Assembly: GCA_964203655.1 (NCBI GenBank)
Contig: CAXNMJ010000001.1
Span: 1 to 64,000, forward strand
Direction of reading: 5' to 3'
DNA from: BACL27 sp947488385
Lineage (GTDB): Bacteria > Actinomycetota > Acidimicrobiia > Acidimicrobiales > Ilumatobacteraceae
DNA length: 64,000 nt
The notes under the pieces are model-generated. The model was not told the DNA's origin. It saw only the letters and a program-made list of their open reading frames with translations, and made no database searches. A program made the translations under genes and the position numbers. Positions 1-8,845 of this stretch are shown one piece after another (within the stretch, counting starts at the first letter, position 1; each line of letters starts with the position of its first letter).

Positions 1-846
1 GCTCTGGCCAACGCCAAGAAAACAGGCCACCTTGAACTGGTCGAAGAACTTGCTTTTCCGGTGCCGTTTCAGGTGATCTCAGATTTACTGGCGATGCCTA
101 CCGAGCGCGGCGAAGAACTACGTGAATGGTCACAGATAATCACAGCAACACTCGAACCAACAACCGGTGTTGAAGAACTCGAAAAAGGTCAACAAGCAAT
201 CGCCAAAATGCGACCATACCTTGAAGAGATTATTCAGCATCGTCGGCGCAACATGGGCGACGACATGCTCTCGTCGTTAATTGCTGTCGAGGAACAAGGC
301 GAAAAACTCAACAACGACGAACTGATGTCGTTTGTGATTTTGCTTTATATTGCCGGCCACGAAACAACGGTCAATCTGATTGGCAACTCGGTGCACGCAC
401 TATTGACACACCCTGAACAATTAGATGTGATGCGACGTGAATCGTGCACACCGAATATGGTCGACGAACTTTTGCGGTTCAACGGCCCCGTGCAACATAC
501 AATTCGCACTCCCCTCGTAGATATTTCGATTCCCGTAAATGGTCAAGAGACATTGATCAAAAAAGGCTCACTAGTCTTGGCCAGTTTGGGAGCAGGAAAT
601 CACGACCCGAGCGTCTTTGATAATCCTCATCAACTTGATTTTTCTCGTAGCAACTCGAATCGTCATCTCGCATTTGCTGCTGGTGTTCACTATTGTCTCG
701 GCGCTTCGCTGGCCAAACTAGAAACAGAAGTCGCAGTCGGCACACTGGTCAAAACTTTTAGATCAATCGAGTTTGATACTCAACCTGAGTGGCGCGATCG
801 CTTGACAATTCGTGGTGTCAGCAAGTTTGAATTAAACGTCAAATAA
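1..846 (+). CDS. Cytochrome P450, C-terminal part (5' end outside window)
   Basis: The frame is open from the first base, so the gene starts to the left of the window; about 281 residues are visible, including all the C-terminal landmarks. The I-helix motif AGHETT (oxygen activation), the K-helix ExxR (ELLR) and the haem-ligand loop FAAGVHYCLG with its cysteine are all present, so the enzyme looks intact. It should be a soluble haem monooxygenase needing ferredoxin-type redox partners, which are not visible here. The substrate cannot be read from the sequence. It is one of only three plus-strand genes and runs tail to tail into tyrS. I would not assign a CYP family without a search. Confidence 0.93.
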   Translation, partial: ALANAKKTGHLELVEELAFPVPFQVISDLLAMPTERGEELREWSQIITATLEPTTGVEELEKGQQAIAKMRPYLEEIIQHRRRNMGDDMLSSLIAVEEQGEKLNNDELMSFVILLYIAGHETTVNLIGNSVHALLTHPEQLDVMRRESCTPNMVDELLRFNGPVQHTIRTPLVDISIPVNGQETLIKKGSLVLASLGAGNHDPSVFDNPHQLDFSRSNSNRHLAFAAGVHYCLGASLAKLETEVAVGTLVKTFRSIEFDTQPEWRDRLTIRGVSKFELNVK

Positions 847-852
847 CAAGCT

Positions 853-904
853 GCAATATCAACGCGCGATATCAGCCCGCAATATCAGCCCTTAATATCA
901 ACCA
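853..904. repeat. Four tandem 13-bp repeats between P450 and tyrS
   Basis: Four consecutive 13-bp units share a core of A/G-ATATCA: 853-865, 866-878, 879-891 and 892-904, each differing from the next at a few positions. Units 3 and 4 overlap the last codons and stop codon of tyrS (stop at 885-887). The array fills the 38-bp convergent gap. No U-run follows, so it is not a classical terminator. Slipped-strand duplication is the simplest origin. Confidence 0.7.
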
Positions 905-2162
905 AGTGATAACTAGTTTTACCTTTGCGCAGCAATAGCCAGCGATTATGCAACAACGGAATTTTCGAAAGGTTCGTTTGATCATCCATTTGTTCGCCAT
1001 TTGCCCGCACACTGCGCTGGGTCAATAGTCGACGAGCCTCACTGTTTGAACTTGCCAACTTTGTTTCGACTAATACGGCCACCGCATCACCCAACGCCGC
1101 CACACCCATTTGAGTTACGGCAACTTCGCTGGCAATCAGATGCAAAGTAGCCGGTGTAGCCGACATCGGATTTGCACCAAACAACACTGCGGCGGCTTCT
1201 TCTGCTGCCTCGGCGGCATCTTCACCGTGCACCAGAGCAGTCAGTTCGCGCGCCAATGATCGTTGCCCGATTCGTGATTCGGGGCTGCGTTTTTGCTCGT
1301 CAATAATCTCTTTGATTACTTCGATTGGGTGCAACGAAAACTGCATCAACATTTTTTCAATATCTGCGTCAGCAATTTGCACGAAATATTGTCTGAACTG
1401 ATATGGCGAAGTGCGTCTTGCGTCAAGCCAAACTGCGCCGTCGGCGGTCTTGCCGAATTTCGTGCCATCGGCACGTGTAACTAACGGCCAAGTCAACCCA
1501 TATGCAGAACGCCCAAGTCGTTTGCGAATCAGGTCGATGCCGGCAGTGATGTTTCCCCACTGGTCTGAGCCACCCATTTGCATTTCGCAATCATGATGTT
1601 CTGCCAAATGGCGAAAGTCGTTGGCTTGCAACAACATATAACTGAACTCTGTATACGACAAACCATTTGTTTCAGCAATTCGACTCTTCACCGAATCTTT
1701 GGCCAACATTTGATTCACGGTTATGTGCTTGCCGACCTCGCGCAAGAAGTCGAGCATCGAGATCTTGCGAGTCCAGTCGGCGTTGTCAACCAAAGTCGCT
1801 TGTGTTGGACCCTTTTCGAAATCCAAAATTCGCTCGAGCTGCCGTTTGATGCACTGCACATTGTGGTGCAATGTCTCAGGGTCTAGAAGATTTCGTTCTT
1901 CGCTGCGTCCCGACGGATCTCCGACCATTCCGGTTGCACCGCCAGCCAAAGTAAAAGGTCGATGTCCGAGAAGTTGCAACCGCCGCAGAGTTATTTGCCC
2001 CAGCAAGTGACCGATATGCAGCGAGTCGGCTGTTGGGTCAAAACCTACATAAACACCAAGCGACGACTGAGTCGCTCGCGCGGTGATCGCTGCACGGTCT
2101 GTGCTGTCGTGAATCAGGCCACGGGCGCCAAACTCTTTGACGAAGTCTTGCGTCGATGCCAT
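885..2162 (-). CDS. tyrS: Tyrosyl-tRNA synthetase
   Basis: Class I aminoacyl-tRNA synthetase that charges tRNA-Tyr in the cytoplasm. The Rossmann-fold signature HIGH is at residues 49-52, and the second signature is KFGKT near residue 235, the form found in the E. coli-type enzyme. The C-terminal 75 residues form an S4-like RNA-binding domain. Length (425 residues) is normal. The ATG start lies 23 bp downstream of the argH stop codon, so tyrS probably rides on the arginine operon transcript. Its last codons lie inside a 13-bp repeat array. I see no T-box leader upstream. Confidence 0.97.
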   Translation of the reverse strand: MASTQDFVKEFGARGLIHDSTDRAAITARATQSSLGVYVGFDPTADSLHIGHLLGQITLRRLQLLGHRPFTLAGGATGMVGDPSGRSEERNLLDPETLHHNVQCIKRQLERILDFEKGPTQATLVDNADWTRKISMLDFLREVGKHITVNQMLAKDSVKSRIAETNGLSYTEFSYMLLQANDFRHLAEHHDCEMQMGGSDQWGNITAGIDLIRKRLGRSAYGLTWPLVTRADGTKFGKTADGAVWLDARRTSPYQFRQYFVQIADADIEKMLMQFSLHPIEVIKEIIDEQKRSPESRIGQRSLARELTALVHGEDAAEAAEEAAAVLFGANPMSATPATLHLIASEVAVTQMGVAALGDAVAVLVETKLASSNSEARRLLTQRSVRANGEQMDDQTNLSKIPLLHNRWLLLRKGKTSYHLVDIKG

Positions 2163-2184
2163 GACGCAATATTAGGCGTTAGAA

Positions 2185-3606
2185 CTAGTTAGGTCGTGCG
2201 TTGTTTAACGAAGCGACTCGAGTATTCATCACCGTCAACGCCGCATTCAACTCGCTTGCTTGAGCAACACCAGGCACAGGACCACTGCCACCCTTGGTGG
2301 TTCGGCGCGCAACACCCACACCTGGGTTGAGCAAACTGACCGCATCTGGTCCGAGCTTCTTATCGGCGGCAACCAACTGCGAAAGTTTTACCGAATCACG
2401 AATTGATTTGCTCACAAGCGCACCAACATGGGCGTGCGCTTCACGAAACGGCATACCTCGCGCCACGAGCCACTCGGCCAAATCTGTTGCACCCAACAAC
2501 TCAGAATCGGCAGCGCTTTTCATCGCTGGCGCATTTATCTTTGCTGTCGCAATCATGCCGGCCAGGGCTTGCAGTGCGAGTCCCACCTGATTAACAGAAT
2601 CGAACAACGGCTCTTTGTCTTCTTGTAAGTCGCGGTTGTAGGCCAGCGGCATCGCTTTCAACGTCGCCAGCAAACCCGTCAGGTTGCCAATCAAACGACC
2701 CGACTTGCCACGCGCCAATTCGGCGATATCTGCATTCTTTTTTTGCGGCAACATCGATGAACCTGTTGCATAAGCATCGTCCAGAACAGCAAAACCAAAC
2801 TCTTGGGTTGTCCACATCACCCACTCTTCGCCGATACGCGACAAATGTATGCCGATCATCGCCAAATCAAAAAGTGCCTCGGCCACGAAGTCGCGATCAG
2901 ACACCGCATCAAGTGAATTATTGAACCTGCGCGCAAAGCCAAGTTCGTTGGCGACAAAATCAGCATCAAGAGGCAAGGATGAACCTGCCAGCGCACCCGC
3001 ACCCAGCGGCGACACATCGAGTCTTTCGATTGTTTGCGTCAAGCGATCTACATCGCGCAACAACGACCATGCATGTGCAGCAAAATGATGTGCGAGCAAA
3101 ACTGGCTGTGCGTGTTGCATGTGGGTGTAGCCGGGCAAATAAACGCCGTCGCTACCCCAGCCGAATTCATTGGCACGTTTGTTGAACACATCGCACAGCT
3201 CAAGAGTCAACTTGGCAATATTTGCAAGTTCACGTTTGCACCAAAGACGAAGTGCAGTCGCCACCTGATCATTTCGACTGCGACCGGTGTGCAATTTCGC
3301 TCCGGTGTCTCCCGCGATTTGGGTTACTCGCCTCTCAATTGCAGTGTGAATATCTTCGTCGCTTTGAACGAACTCGAATTTGTTGCTCGCAAACTCTTGG
3401 TACACAGTTTCTAACGCCGAGAGAATCTTCTCGCCTTCGCTTTTAGAAATAATCTGGGCGTGCACAAGACCTTTGACATGGGCTTTTGATCCAGCAATGT
3501 CGTCTCGCCAAAGTTTTTGGTCAAACGACAGACTCTCGGTGAACTTCATCAAAGTTTCAGCCGGGCTGACCTCGAACCTGCCGTGCCAAAGTGGTTGATC
3601 AGCCAT
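2185..3606 (-). CDS. argH: Argininosuccinate lyase
   Basis: Last step of arginine biosynthesis: splits argininosuccinate into arginine and fumarate. The fumarase/lyase-superfamily signature GSSMLPQKKN, carrying the catalytic serine loop, is clear around residue 285, and the TGRSRNDQ substrate-binding motif is near residue 107. Length (473 residues) is typical. Its start overlaps the end of argR by 8 bp. In most actinobacterial clusters argG sits directly before argH; here argR runs straight into argH, so the argininosuccinate synthase partner must be encoded elsewhere or be missing. Confidence 0.97.
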   Translation of the reverse strand: MADQPLWHGRFEVSPAETLMKFTESLSFDQKLWRDDIAGSKAHVKGLVHAQIISKSEGEKILSALETVYQEFASNKFEFVQSDEDIHTAIERRVTQIAGDTGAKLHTGRSRNDQVATALRLWCKRELANIAKLTLELCDVFNKRANEFGWGSDGVYLPGYTHMQHAQPVLLAHHFAAHAWSLLRDVDRLTQTIERLDVSPLGAGALAGSSLPLDADFVANELGFARRFNNSLDAVSDRDFVAEALFDLAMIGIHLSRIGEEWVMWTTQEFGFAVLDDAYATGSSMLPQKKNADIAELARGKSGRLIGNLTGLLATLKAMPLAYNRDLQEDKEPLFDSVNQVGLALQALAGMIATAKINAPAMKSAADSELLGATDLAEWLVARGMPFREAHAHVGALVSKSIRDSVKLSQLVAADKKLGPDAVSLLNPGVGVARRTTKGGSGPVPGVAQASELNAALTVMNTRVASLNNARPN

Positions 3607-4072
3607 TGTTCAGACCTGCGAGTTCTCGAATGTCTTTGGCGAGTTGCTTCGCTGTGTGCTTTGCGCTTGCCACGCACATCATTGTGTCATCACCAGCGAC
3701 TGTGCCGAGCAATCCCTGCAGACGAGATCGATCAAGTGCCGAAGCAACCACGTGAGCACAACCCGGCGGCGTGCGCACAACAACAATCGGCTCGTTGAAT
3801 TGAACGTCAGCCACCCATTCGGCCAAAACTCGCTTCAGTTGATCTGGCGGCGATAAACGGTCTGGTTCAAATTCTGGTATCGCATAGGTCGTTTCACCGG
3901 CGGTCGTGCGAACTTTCACCGCACCAAGATCTTCGAGGTCGCGCGACACCGTGGCTTGCGTCGCCTTGATGCCTTTCTTTTTCAACAACTCACGCAACTG
4001 TGGCTGACTCGTCACGGTTTGAGAACTCACAATTTTGGCAATCAATTGTTGACGTTGCACCTTTGAACTCAT
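3599..4072 (-). CDS. argR: Arginine repressor
   Basis: Hexameric DNA-binding regulator that senses arginine. The N-terminal 75 residues hold a winged helix (TQATVSRDLEDLG recognition region) and the C-terminal domain has the arginine-binding motif GTVAGDDT. Length of 157 residues matches the family. It is encoded inside the operon it probably controls, giving feedback: two ARG-box-like operators lie on the argC promoter at 8127-8162. It overlaps argF upstream by 4 bp and argH downstream by 8 bp. Confidence 0.96.
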   Translation of the reverse strand: MSSKVQRQQLIAKIVSSQTVTSQPQLRELLKKKGIKATQATVSRDLEDLGAVKVRTTAGETTYAIPEFEPDRLSPPDQLKRVLAEWVADVQFNEPIVVVRTPPGCAHVVASALDRSRLQGLLGTVAGDDTMMCVASAKHTAKQLAKDIRELAGLNNG

Positions 4073-4977
4073 ATTGATACCCCCATTAGATGTGCAAGCA
4101 ATCCTCGAGCGGCGTGCATTCTGTTGTGTGCTTGCGACACAACACGGCTTTGTGCGCCGTCGATAACTTCGGCAGTTACTTCAACCTCTCTGTGCGCGGG
4201 CAGACAATGCATAAAAATTGCACTCTTGTCGGCAACCGCCATAACACTGGCGTCGACTCTAAAGTTTGCAAAGTCGATCATCCGTTTCGCGGTTTCGGCT
4301 TCTTGGCCCATCGACACGAAGACGTCTGTGTGCACTGCATGCGCACCGATAGCGGCGATTTGGGCCGAAGAATGTTGCTCAACCGACGCCGCACCGAGAC
4401 TTGAAATTCGATTCAGTTCACTTTCATCGGCGCCATAACCCTTTGGGCAACCAAGTCGAATGTGCATGCCCTCGAGTGCGCATGCTTCAACCAAAGATCG
4501 CGCCACATTGTTGTAGTCGCCGACCCACGCCACAGTTTTTTGCGCCAGCGCACCGAGTTCTTGACGCATCGTCAACACATCTGCAAGCGCCTGCAACGGA
4601 TGCGACTGCTCGCTCAACATATTGATAATCGGCACACTTGAAACTTTCGCCATTCGCTGCAAAACAGAATGTGCAAATACACGCGCCGCAATCACATGGT
4701 GATAACCGGCCATGATTCGCGTTACATCTTCAACTGTTTCACGTTCGTCAAAGCCAACTTCTTCACCACGAGTGAATATCGGGTGTCCACCGAGTTGCAC
4801 GACTGCCATCTCCATGCTGTGTCGAGTTCGGTTTGAAGGCTTTTCAAAGATCAATGCAACACCCTTGTCACCCAAAGGGCGACCCAGCTTCGCAACATCT
4901 GCTTGTGCCAGATTTAAAACGCTGTTCAAGTCTCGCGCTGACAAATCAGTGATGTCTAAAAAGTGTCGAACTGTCAT
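4069..4977 (-). CDS. argF: Ornithine carbamoyltransferase
   Basis: Makes citrulline from ornithine and carbamoyl phosphate. The carbamoyl-phosphate loop reads SNRTR instead of the usual STRTR, while HPLQ and the ornithine-side HCLPAHR motif are present, as is DVFVSMGQE. Length (302 residues) is normal. The ATG overlaps the argD stop as ATGA, typical of translational coupling. Carbamoyl phosphate would come from CarAB, encoded at 21556-25952. The SNRTR form occurs near the active site, so ornithine specificity is inferred from overall similarity and from its place between argD and argR. Confidence 0.94.
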   Translation of the reverse strand: MTVRHFLDITDLSARDLNSVLNLAQADVAKLGRPLGDKGVALIFEKPSNRTRHSMEMAVVQLGGHPIFTRGEEVGFDERETVEDVTRIMAGYHHVIAARVFAHSVLQRMAKVSSVPIINMLSEQSHPLQALADVLTMRQELGALAQKTVAWVGDYNNVARSLVEACALEGMHIRLGCPKGYGADESELNRISSLGAASVEQHSSAQIAAIGAHAVHTDVFVSMGQEAETAKRMIDFANFRVDASVMAVADKSAIFMHCLPAHREVEVTAEVIDGAQSRVVSQAHNRMHAARGLLAHLMGVSI

Positions 4978-6206
4978 AACACCGCTTTCATAATCTCAAT
5001 GGCTTCGTCAATCTCGGCCGAACTGACCGTGAATGGCGGCGCCAAACGCAAAGCATGACTCGTAACACCATTTACGACTAGACCAGATGCCAATAACTCG
5101 CTGGCAACTTTTTTTGCATCAAACTCGCTGCTCAGCTCGGCGGCGAGCAACAGTCCTCGCCCACGTACATCGACAACGCCTTTTATCGTGCGAAGTTTCG
5201 CCGACAACTCTTGACCTTTTTGTTGCACCACGGTAGGTGCGTCCATATCGATCATCAATTGCATAGTCGCACGCGCAGCAGCAGTTGCCAGAGCAGTGCC
5301 GCTATAGGTGCTGCCATGATCGCCAGGTTTGAACACGCCAGCAACTTCTTTGGTTGCCCACAGCGCACCAATTGGCATTCCGTTGCCCATGGCTTTAGCC
5401 AACATCACGACATCTGGCTTTATCTGTGCATGCTCAAAACCAAACCACTTTCCTGTTCGCGCAAAACCTGTCTGAACTTCATCGATCATCAACAAAATGC
5501 CACGTTCGGTGCAAAGTTTTCTGGCCGCCTGCAGATATTCGGTCGAAGCCGGGATCACACCACCTTCGCCTTGAACAGTCTCGAGCAAAACTGCTGCCAC
5601 TGAATCATCTAACGACGACTCGAGAGCTTCGATGTCGTTAAACACGACATGACGAAAACCTTCTGGCATCGGAGCGAAGGGTTCATGCTTTTCGGGTTGA
5701 CCTGTGGCCGCGAGCGCAGCAAGAGTTCGTCCGTGAAAACTACCTAGTGCGCTGACAACTACGTGCTTGCCACGACCACCAAATTTTCGTGCAAGTTTGA
5801 TGCCCGCTTCGTTTGCCTCGGCCCCAGAGTTGCAAAAGAAAACTTGACCCAAACTTTGACCGCCCATAGACGAACTCACAAGTTTGTCGACCATCATCGC
5901 CGTCTGGGTCGCCACGGGGTTCGCAAAAAAATTGCTGACATGCAACAGCGTGTTGGCTTGATGCGCAATCGCCGCGGCAACAACAGGGTGGCTATGTCCG
6001 AGCGAAGTTACGGCAATGCCACACAGAAAATCTAAATAACGCTTGCCATTCACATCCCACAATTGCGTTCCTTGACCACGTTCAAACATCACTTGAGGCG
6101 GGCCGAATACGGGCATGAACGGGCACTCTGGGCGACCCTGCAAAAGTGCGTTGGCAGTTTTGCTCTCGCTAAATGCGTGGCTCTGACTCGTCGACATCTC
6201 GACCAC
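4974..6206 (-). CDS. argD: Acetylornithine aminotransferase
   Basis: PLP-dependent class III aminotransferase that converts N-acetylglutamate semialdehyde to N-acetylornithine. The cofactor lysine lies in MLAKAMGNGMPIGA near residue 270, the PLP-phosphate region in NSGAEANEAGIKLAR, and the DEVQTG aspartate is present. The listed start is a GTG that shares one base with the argB stop (TAGTG); an ATG three codons in (6197) is an equally good start. Length of 410 is normal. Confidence 0.95.
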   Translation of the reverse strand: MVEMSTSQSHAFSESKTANALLQGRPECPFMPVFGPPQVMFERGQGTQLWDVNGKRYLDFLCGIAVTSLGHSHPVVAAAIAHQANTLLHVSNFFANPVATQTAMMVDKLVSSSMGGQSLGQVFFCNSGAEANEAGIKLARKFGGRGKHVVVSALGSFHGRTLAALAATGQPEKHEPFAPMPEGFRHVVFNDIEALESSLDDSVAAVLLETVQGEGGVIPASTEYLQAARKLCTERGILLMIDEVQTGFARTGKWFGFEHAQIKPDVVMLAKAMGNGMPIGALWATKEVAGVFKPGDHGSTYSGTALATAAARATMQLMIDMDAPTVVQQKGQELSAKLRTIKGVVDVRGRGLLLAAELSSEFDAKKVASELLASGLVVNGVTSHALRLAPPFTVSSAEIDEAIEIMKAVL

Positions 6207-7105
6207 TACCCTTTCGAAACCATCGTGCCGACGCCGGCATCTGTAAACAATTCGAGAAGCAACACGTGGGCGATTCGACCATCCAAGATGTGGGCTTGAA
6301 AAACACCTCGTTCAATTGCGGCAACGCAACTTTCAATTTTTGGGATCATCCCTCCGTCAATCGCTCCTGACCCGAGCAAACTTCGCAGTTGCGATGTTGT
6401 GGCCTGACGTAACAGCGAACTCTGGTCGTCTTTGTCGGCTCGCACGCCCGCAATATCGGTGAGGTAAACCAATTTCTGTGCGCCAAGCGCTTCGGCCAAT
6501 GCACCTGCTGCCGTATCAGCATTTATGTTGTACGCCTGACCAGTGTGATCTGTGCCCAGAGTCGCCACAACGGGAATCTGCGAGTCATCCAACATCTGCT
6601 TGACAATCGTTGCATCAACTTTTGTGATGTCACCGACAAAACCAAGTGCCGAATCACGAGATGTCACCATGAACATGTTCGCGTCTTGTCCAGACACTCC
6701 GACGGCTGGTGCACCGTGTTGATTGATCGCCGATACCAACTGCGGATTCACTGTTCCGAGAAGCACCATGCTCACGATCTCCATCGTCTCGGCATCGGTT
6801 ACGCGTAGTCCATTATGAAAACTTGGTGTTTTGCCGAGTCTTTCCATCAATGCTGAAATCTGTGGTCCACCACCGTGCACAACGACTGGTTTGATGCCCA
6901 CGGCATGAAGCAACGCAACATCTTTCGCAAAAGAACTTAAAGCGTCACTCTCGCTCGCCCCTGCAAGTGCATTGCCGCCGTACTTAATGACCACGACTTT
7001 GCCCGCAAATTTTTGAATATACGGCAAAGCTTCAATCAATAAATTTGCGACCTTGGCCGAGTCGGCTACTTGTGGGTCAATCAATGAACGAGTTTCTTTG
7101 CTCAT
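6206..7105 (-). CDS. argB: Acetylglutamate kinase
   Basis: Phosphorylates N-acetylglutamate in the second step of arginine biosynthesis. The ATP-binding KYGGNAL motif is near residue 42 and the substrate loop HGGGPQI near residue 77; the C-terminal GGMIPKIESC segment is typical. An N-terminal extension of about 25 residues resembles arginine-inhibited hexameric forms, so feedback inhibition is plausible but inferred. It overlaps argC by 4 bp: the argJ gene that usually sits between them in Actinobacteria is cleanly absent. Confidence 0.96.
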   Translation of the reverse strand: MSKETRSLIDPQVADSAKVANLLIEALPYIQKFAGKVVVIKYGGNALAGASESDALSSFAKDVALLHAVGIKPVVVHGGGPQISALMERLGKTPSFHNGLRVTDAETMEIVSMVLLGTVNPQLVSAINQHGAPAVGVSGQDANMFMVTSRDSALGFVGDITKVDATIVKQMLDDSQIPVVATLGTDHTGQAYNINADTAAGALAEALGAQKLVYLTDIAGVRADKDDQSSLLRQATTSQLRSLLGSGAIDGGMIPKIESCVAAIERGVFQAHILDGRIAHVLLLELFTDAGVGTMVSKG

Positions 7106-8124
7106 GGATACATTCCGACTTTGCTGAGTCCGGTTGTCTCGTCAAGTCCAAGTGCGACATTTGCTGCTTGCACAGCCCCGCCAGCTGCACCCTTGGTCAA
7201 ATTATCAATCGCTGACAGCACGACTACGTATCCGGTGCGCTCATCAAATCTCGCCGAAAGATGAACCGAGTTAGAACCAAGCGTCGCTTTGGTTGATGGC
7301 GATGCAGGTCGCACTGCCACAAATGGCTCACGCGCATACGCACGACTCAACACTGCGAGCAAAGATGCGGTACTTGTATTAGCCGAGTCAACTGGTCGCG
7401 CATAACAAGTTGCCAGAATGCCACGATTCATCGGCGCCAAATGAGGCGTAAACAAAATTTGTGCACCGGTGACCTGTTCGATTTCAGGTGTGTGTCGATG
7501 ATCAAGCAACCCGTATGCGGTGAAGTCTTCGTCCACAGTGCAAAACGAATTAGTGCTCTTCAATGCTCGTCCGGCACCAGATACCCCAGAGGCCGCATCA
7601 ACTATTACACCAACGGTTGAAATTACGTTTGCTTTTACAAGTGGCGCGAGAGCCAAACTTGCCGCAGTCACGTAGCAGCCCGGTGTTGCAATCAACTTGG
7701 CATTTTTCAATTCTTGGCGATACAACTCTGGCAAACCGTAAACCGCAGCAGCCAACTCAGACTTGGCGTTGTGCTCGAAACCATACCAATTTGGGTAGAG
7801 CGACGAATCTTTCAAACGAAAAGCTGCACTGCAATCAACAACAAGTCGAACTTTGTTAATTAACTCAGGCACGATTTGCAAACTTGCCTCGTGTGGCAAT
7901 GCCAAAAAAACCACATCACATTTAAGTGTCTTCTCGAGCGAGTATTCGTCAAAAACTAGATTTGGATAAGCAGTTGTCAAACTCGGGTAAAGCGAAGACG
8001 CCAAACTGCCTGCCTGCGAGTCACCAGTGGCATAGACAACTTTGAACTCCGAATGGGCGGCGCAGATTCGCAGTAGTTCGGCTCCGACAAAGCCCGAAGC
8101 CCCCAAAATGCCAACAGAAATCAT
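7102..8124 (-). CDS. argC: N-acetyl-gamma-glutamyl-phosphate reductase
   Basis: NADPH-dependent reductase making N-acetylglutamate semialdehyde. The Rossmann motif GASGFVGAEL is at the N terminus, and the catalytic cysteine is in TPGCYVTAA near residue 150. It is the first gene of the arginine operon. The ATG at 8124 has no Shine-Dalgarno sequence, but a TATAAT -10 box ends 9 bp before it, so the transcript is probably leaderless or nearly so. Two ARG boxes overlap this promoter. Confidence 0.96.
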   Translation of the reverse strand: MISVGILGASGFVGAELLRICAAHSEFKVVYATGDSQAGSLASSLYPSLTTAYPNLVFDEYSLEKTLKCDVVFLALPHEASLQIVPELINKVRLVVDCSAAFRLKDSSLYPNWYGFEHNAKSELAAAVYGLPELYRQELKNAKLIATPGCYVTAASLALAPLVKANVISTVGVIVDAASGVSGAGRALKSTNSFCTVDEDFTAYGLLDHRHTPEIEQVTGAQILFTPHLAPMNRGILATCYARPVDSANTSTASLLAVLSRAYAREPFVAVRPASPSTKATLGSNSVHLSARFDERTGYVVVLSAIDNLTKGAAGGAVQAANVALGLDETTGLSKVGMYP

Positions 8125-8126
8125 AT

Positions 8127-8162
8127 ATGTATGATTATACGGTGCAGTGCATAACTATGCAA
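8127..8162. promoter_or_regulatory. Pair of ARG-box operators for ArgR
   Basis: The outer box at 8147-8162 reads GTGCATAACTATGCAA, a near-perfect palindrome that differs at two of 16 positions from the M. tuberculosis ARG operator as I remember it (TTGCATAACGATGCAA). A weaker second box lies at 8127-8142 (core TGTATGATTATACG). Their centres are 20 bp apart, close to the two-turn spacing used by ArgR hexamers. Together they cover both the -35 and -10 boxes, so bound ArgR would block RNA polymerase. The outer box also covers the tag stop codon. Confidence 0.75.
8134..8162 (-). promoter_or_regulatory. argC operon promoter
   Basis: Read on the minus strand: -35 TTGCAT (8157-8162), a 17-bp spacer, and a perfect -10 TATAAT (8134-8139). 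The expected start site falls about 8124-8127, at or within three bases of the argC ATG, so a leaderless mRNA is likely. The promoter sits over the 3' end of tag. Confidence 0.75.
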
Positions 8163-8799
8163 GCATCTTTTTTAGGGCGATAACTCGCTTTTTCTCGCAC
8201 TCGTCTCGCACCCAACACCTTTCAAAGTGATCGTTTACGAGCCCAACCGACTGCATCAAGGCATGCATTGTGGTCGGGCCAACAAAGGCGAACCCCCTGC
8301 CGCGAAGAGCCTTCGACAGTGCTTCAGACTCTGGGGTACTCACGGCGATATCTGTGTTCTTCTTCGGGGCTCTGCGCTTCGTGTTCGTCGAATTCTCTGG
8401 GCAAAACGACCAAACGAATTTTGCCAACGAACCAAGCTCTTGTTGCAGCTCCAAAGTCGCGTGGGCATTATTGATTGTCGCTTCGATTTTTCCACGATGG
8501 CGCACGATCCCCTCGTTCTTCATCAGACGATTGACATCGCGCGCAGAATATTTAGCAACTCGCTTCGGTTCAAAATTTGCAAACGCCAACCTGAATGCCG
8601 GTCGCTTGCGCAAAATTGTAAGCCAGCTCAAACCAGATTGAAAACCCTCAAGACAGATCTTTTCAAAAATTCCGTCTTCGCTCGTCACGGGTCTTCCCCA
8701 CTCTTGGTCGTGATAGCGCATGTACTCAAGATCATTGACACACCATTGGCAGCGTTTCTTGCGGTCATTGCCGATAACAAGACTCGCCGCGCTAGTCAT
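8155..8799 (-). CDS. tag: DNA-3-methyladenine glycosylase I
   Basis: Base-excision repair enzyme that removes 3-methyladenine from DNA. The N-terminal RCQWCVND and YHDQEWGRP segments and the C-terminal FVGPTTMHALMQSVG and VNDHFERC segments are family hallmarks; the cysteine and histidine residues at both ends match the known structural zinc site. Length 214, slightly long because of a basic insert (about 125-140) and tail. Its stop codon lies inside the ARG box of the argC promoter. It starts 46 bp after pheT; expression from the pheST transcript is possible. Confidence 0.93.
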   Translation of the reverse strand: MTSAASLVIGNDRKKRCQWCVNDLEYMRYHDQEWGRPVTSEDGIFEKICLEGFQSGLSWLTILRKRPAFRLAFANFEPKRVAKYSARDVNRLMKNEGIVRHRGKIEATINNAHATLELQQELGSLAKFVWSFCPENSTNTKRRAPKKNTDIAVSTPESEALSKALRGRGFAFVGPTTMHALMQSVGLVNDHFERCWVRDECEKKRVIALKKMLA

Positions 8800-8845
8800 T
8801 GTTCAAAACTTAAAGTCTTAATTGCACTACCAGTTTTTTGCCAAC

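Noticed and set aside
853..904. CRISPR-like array
   Set aside because: Units of 13 bp with no spacers; simple tandem repeats.
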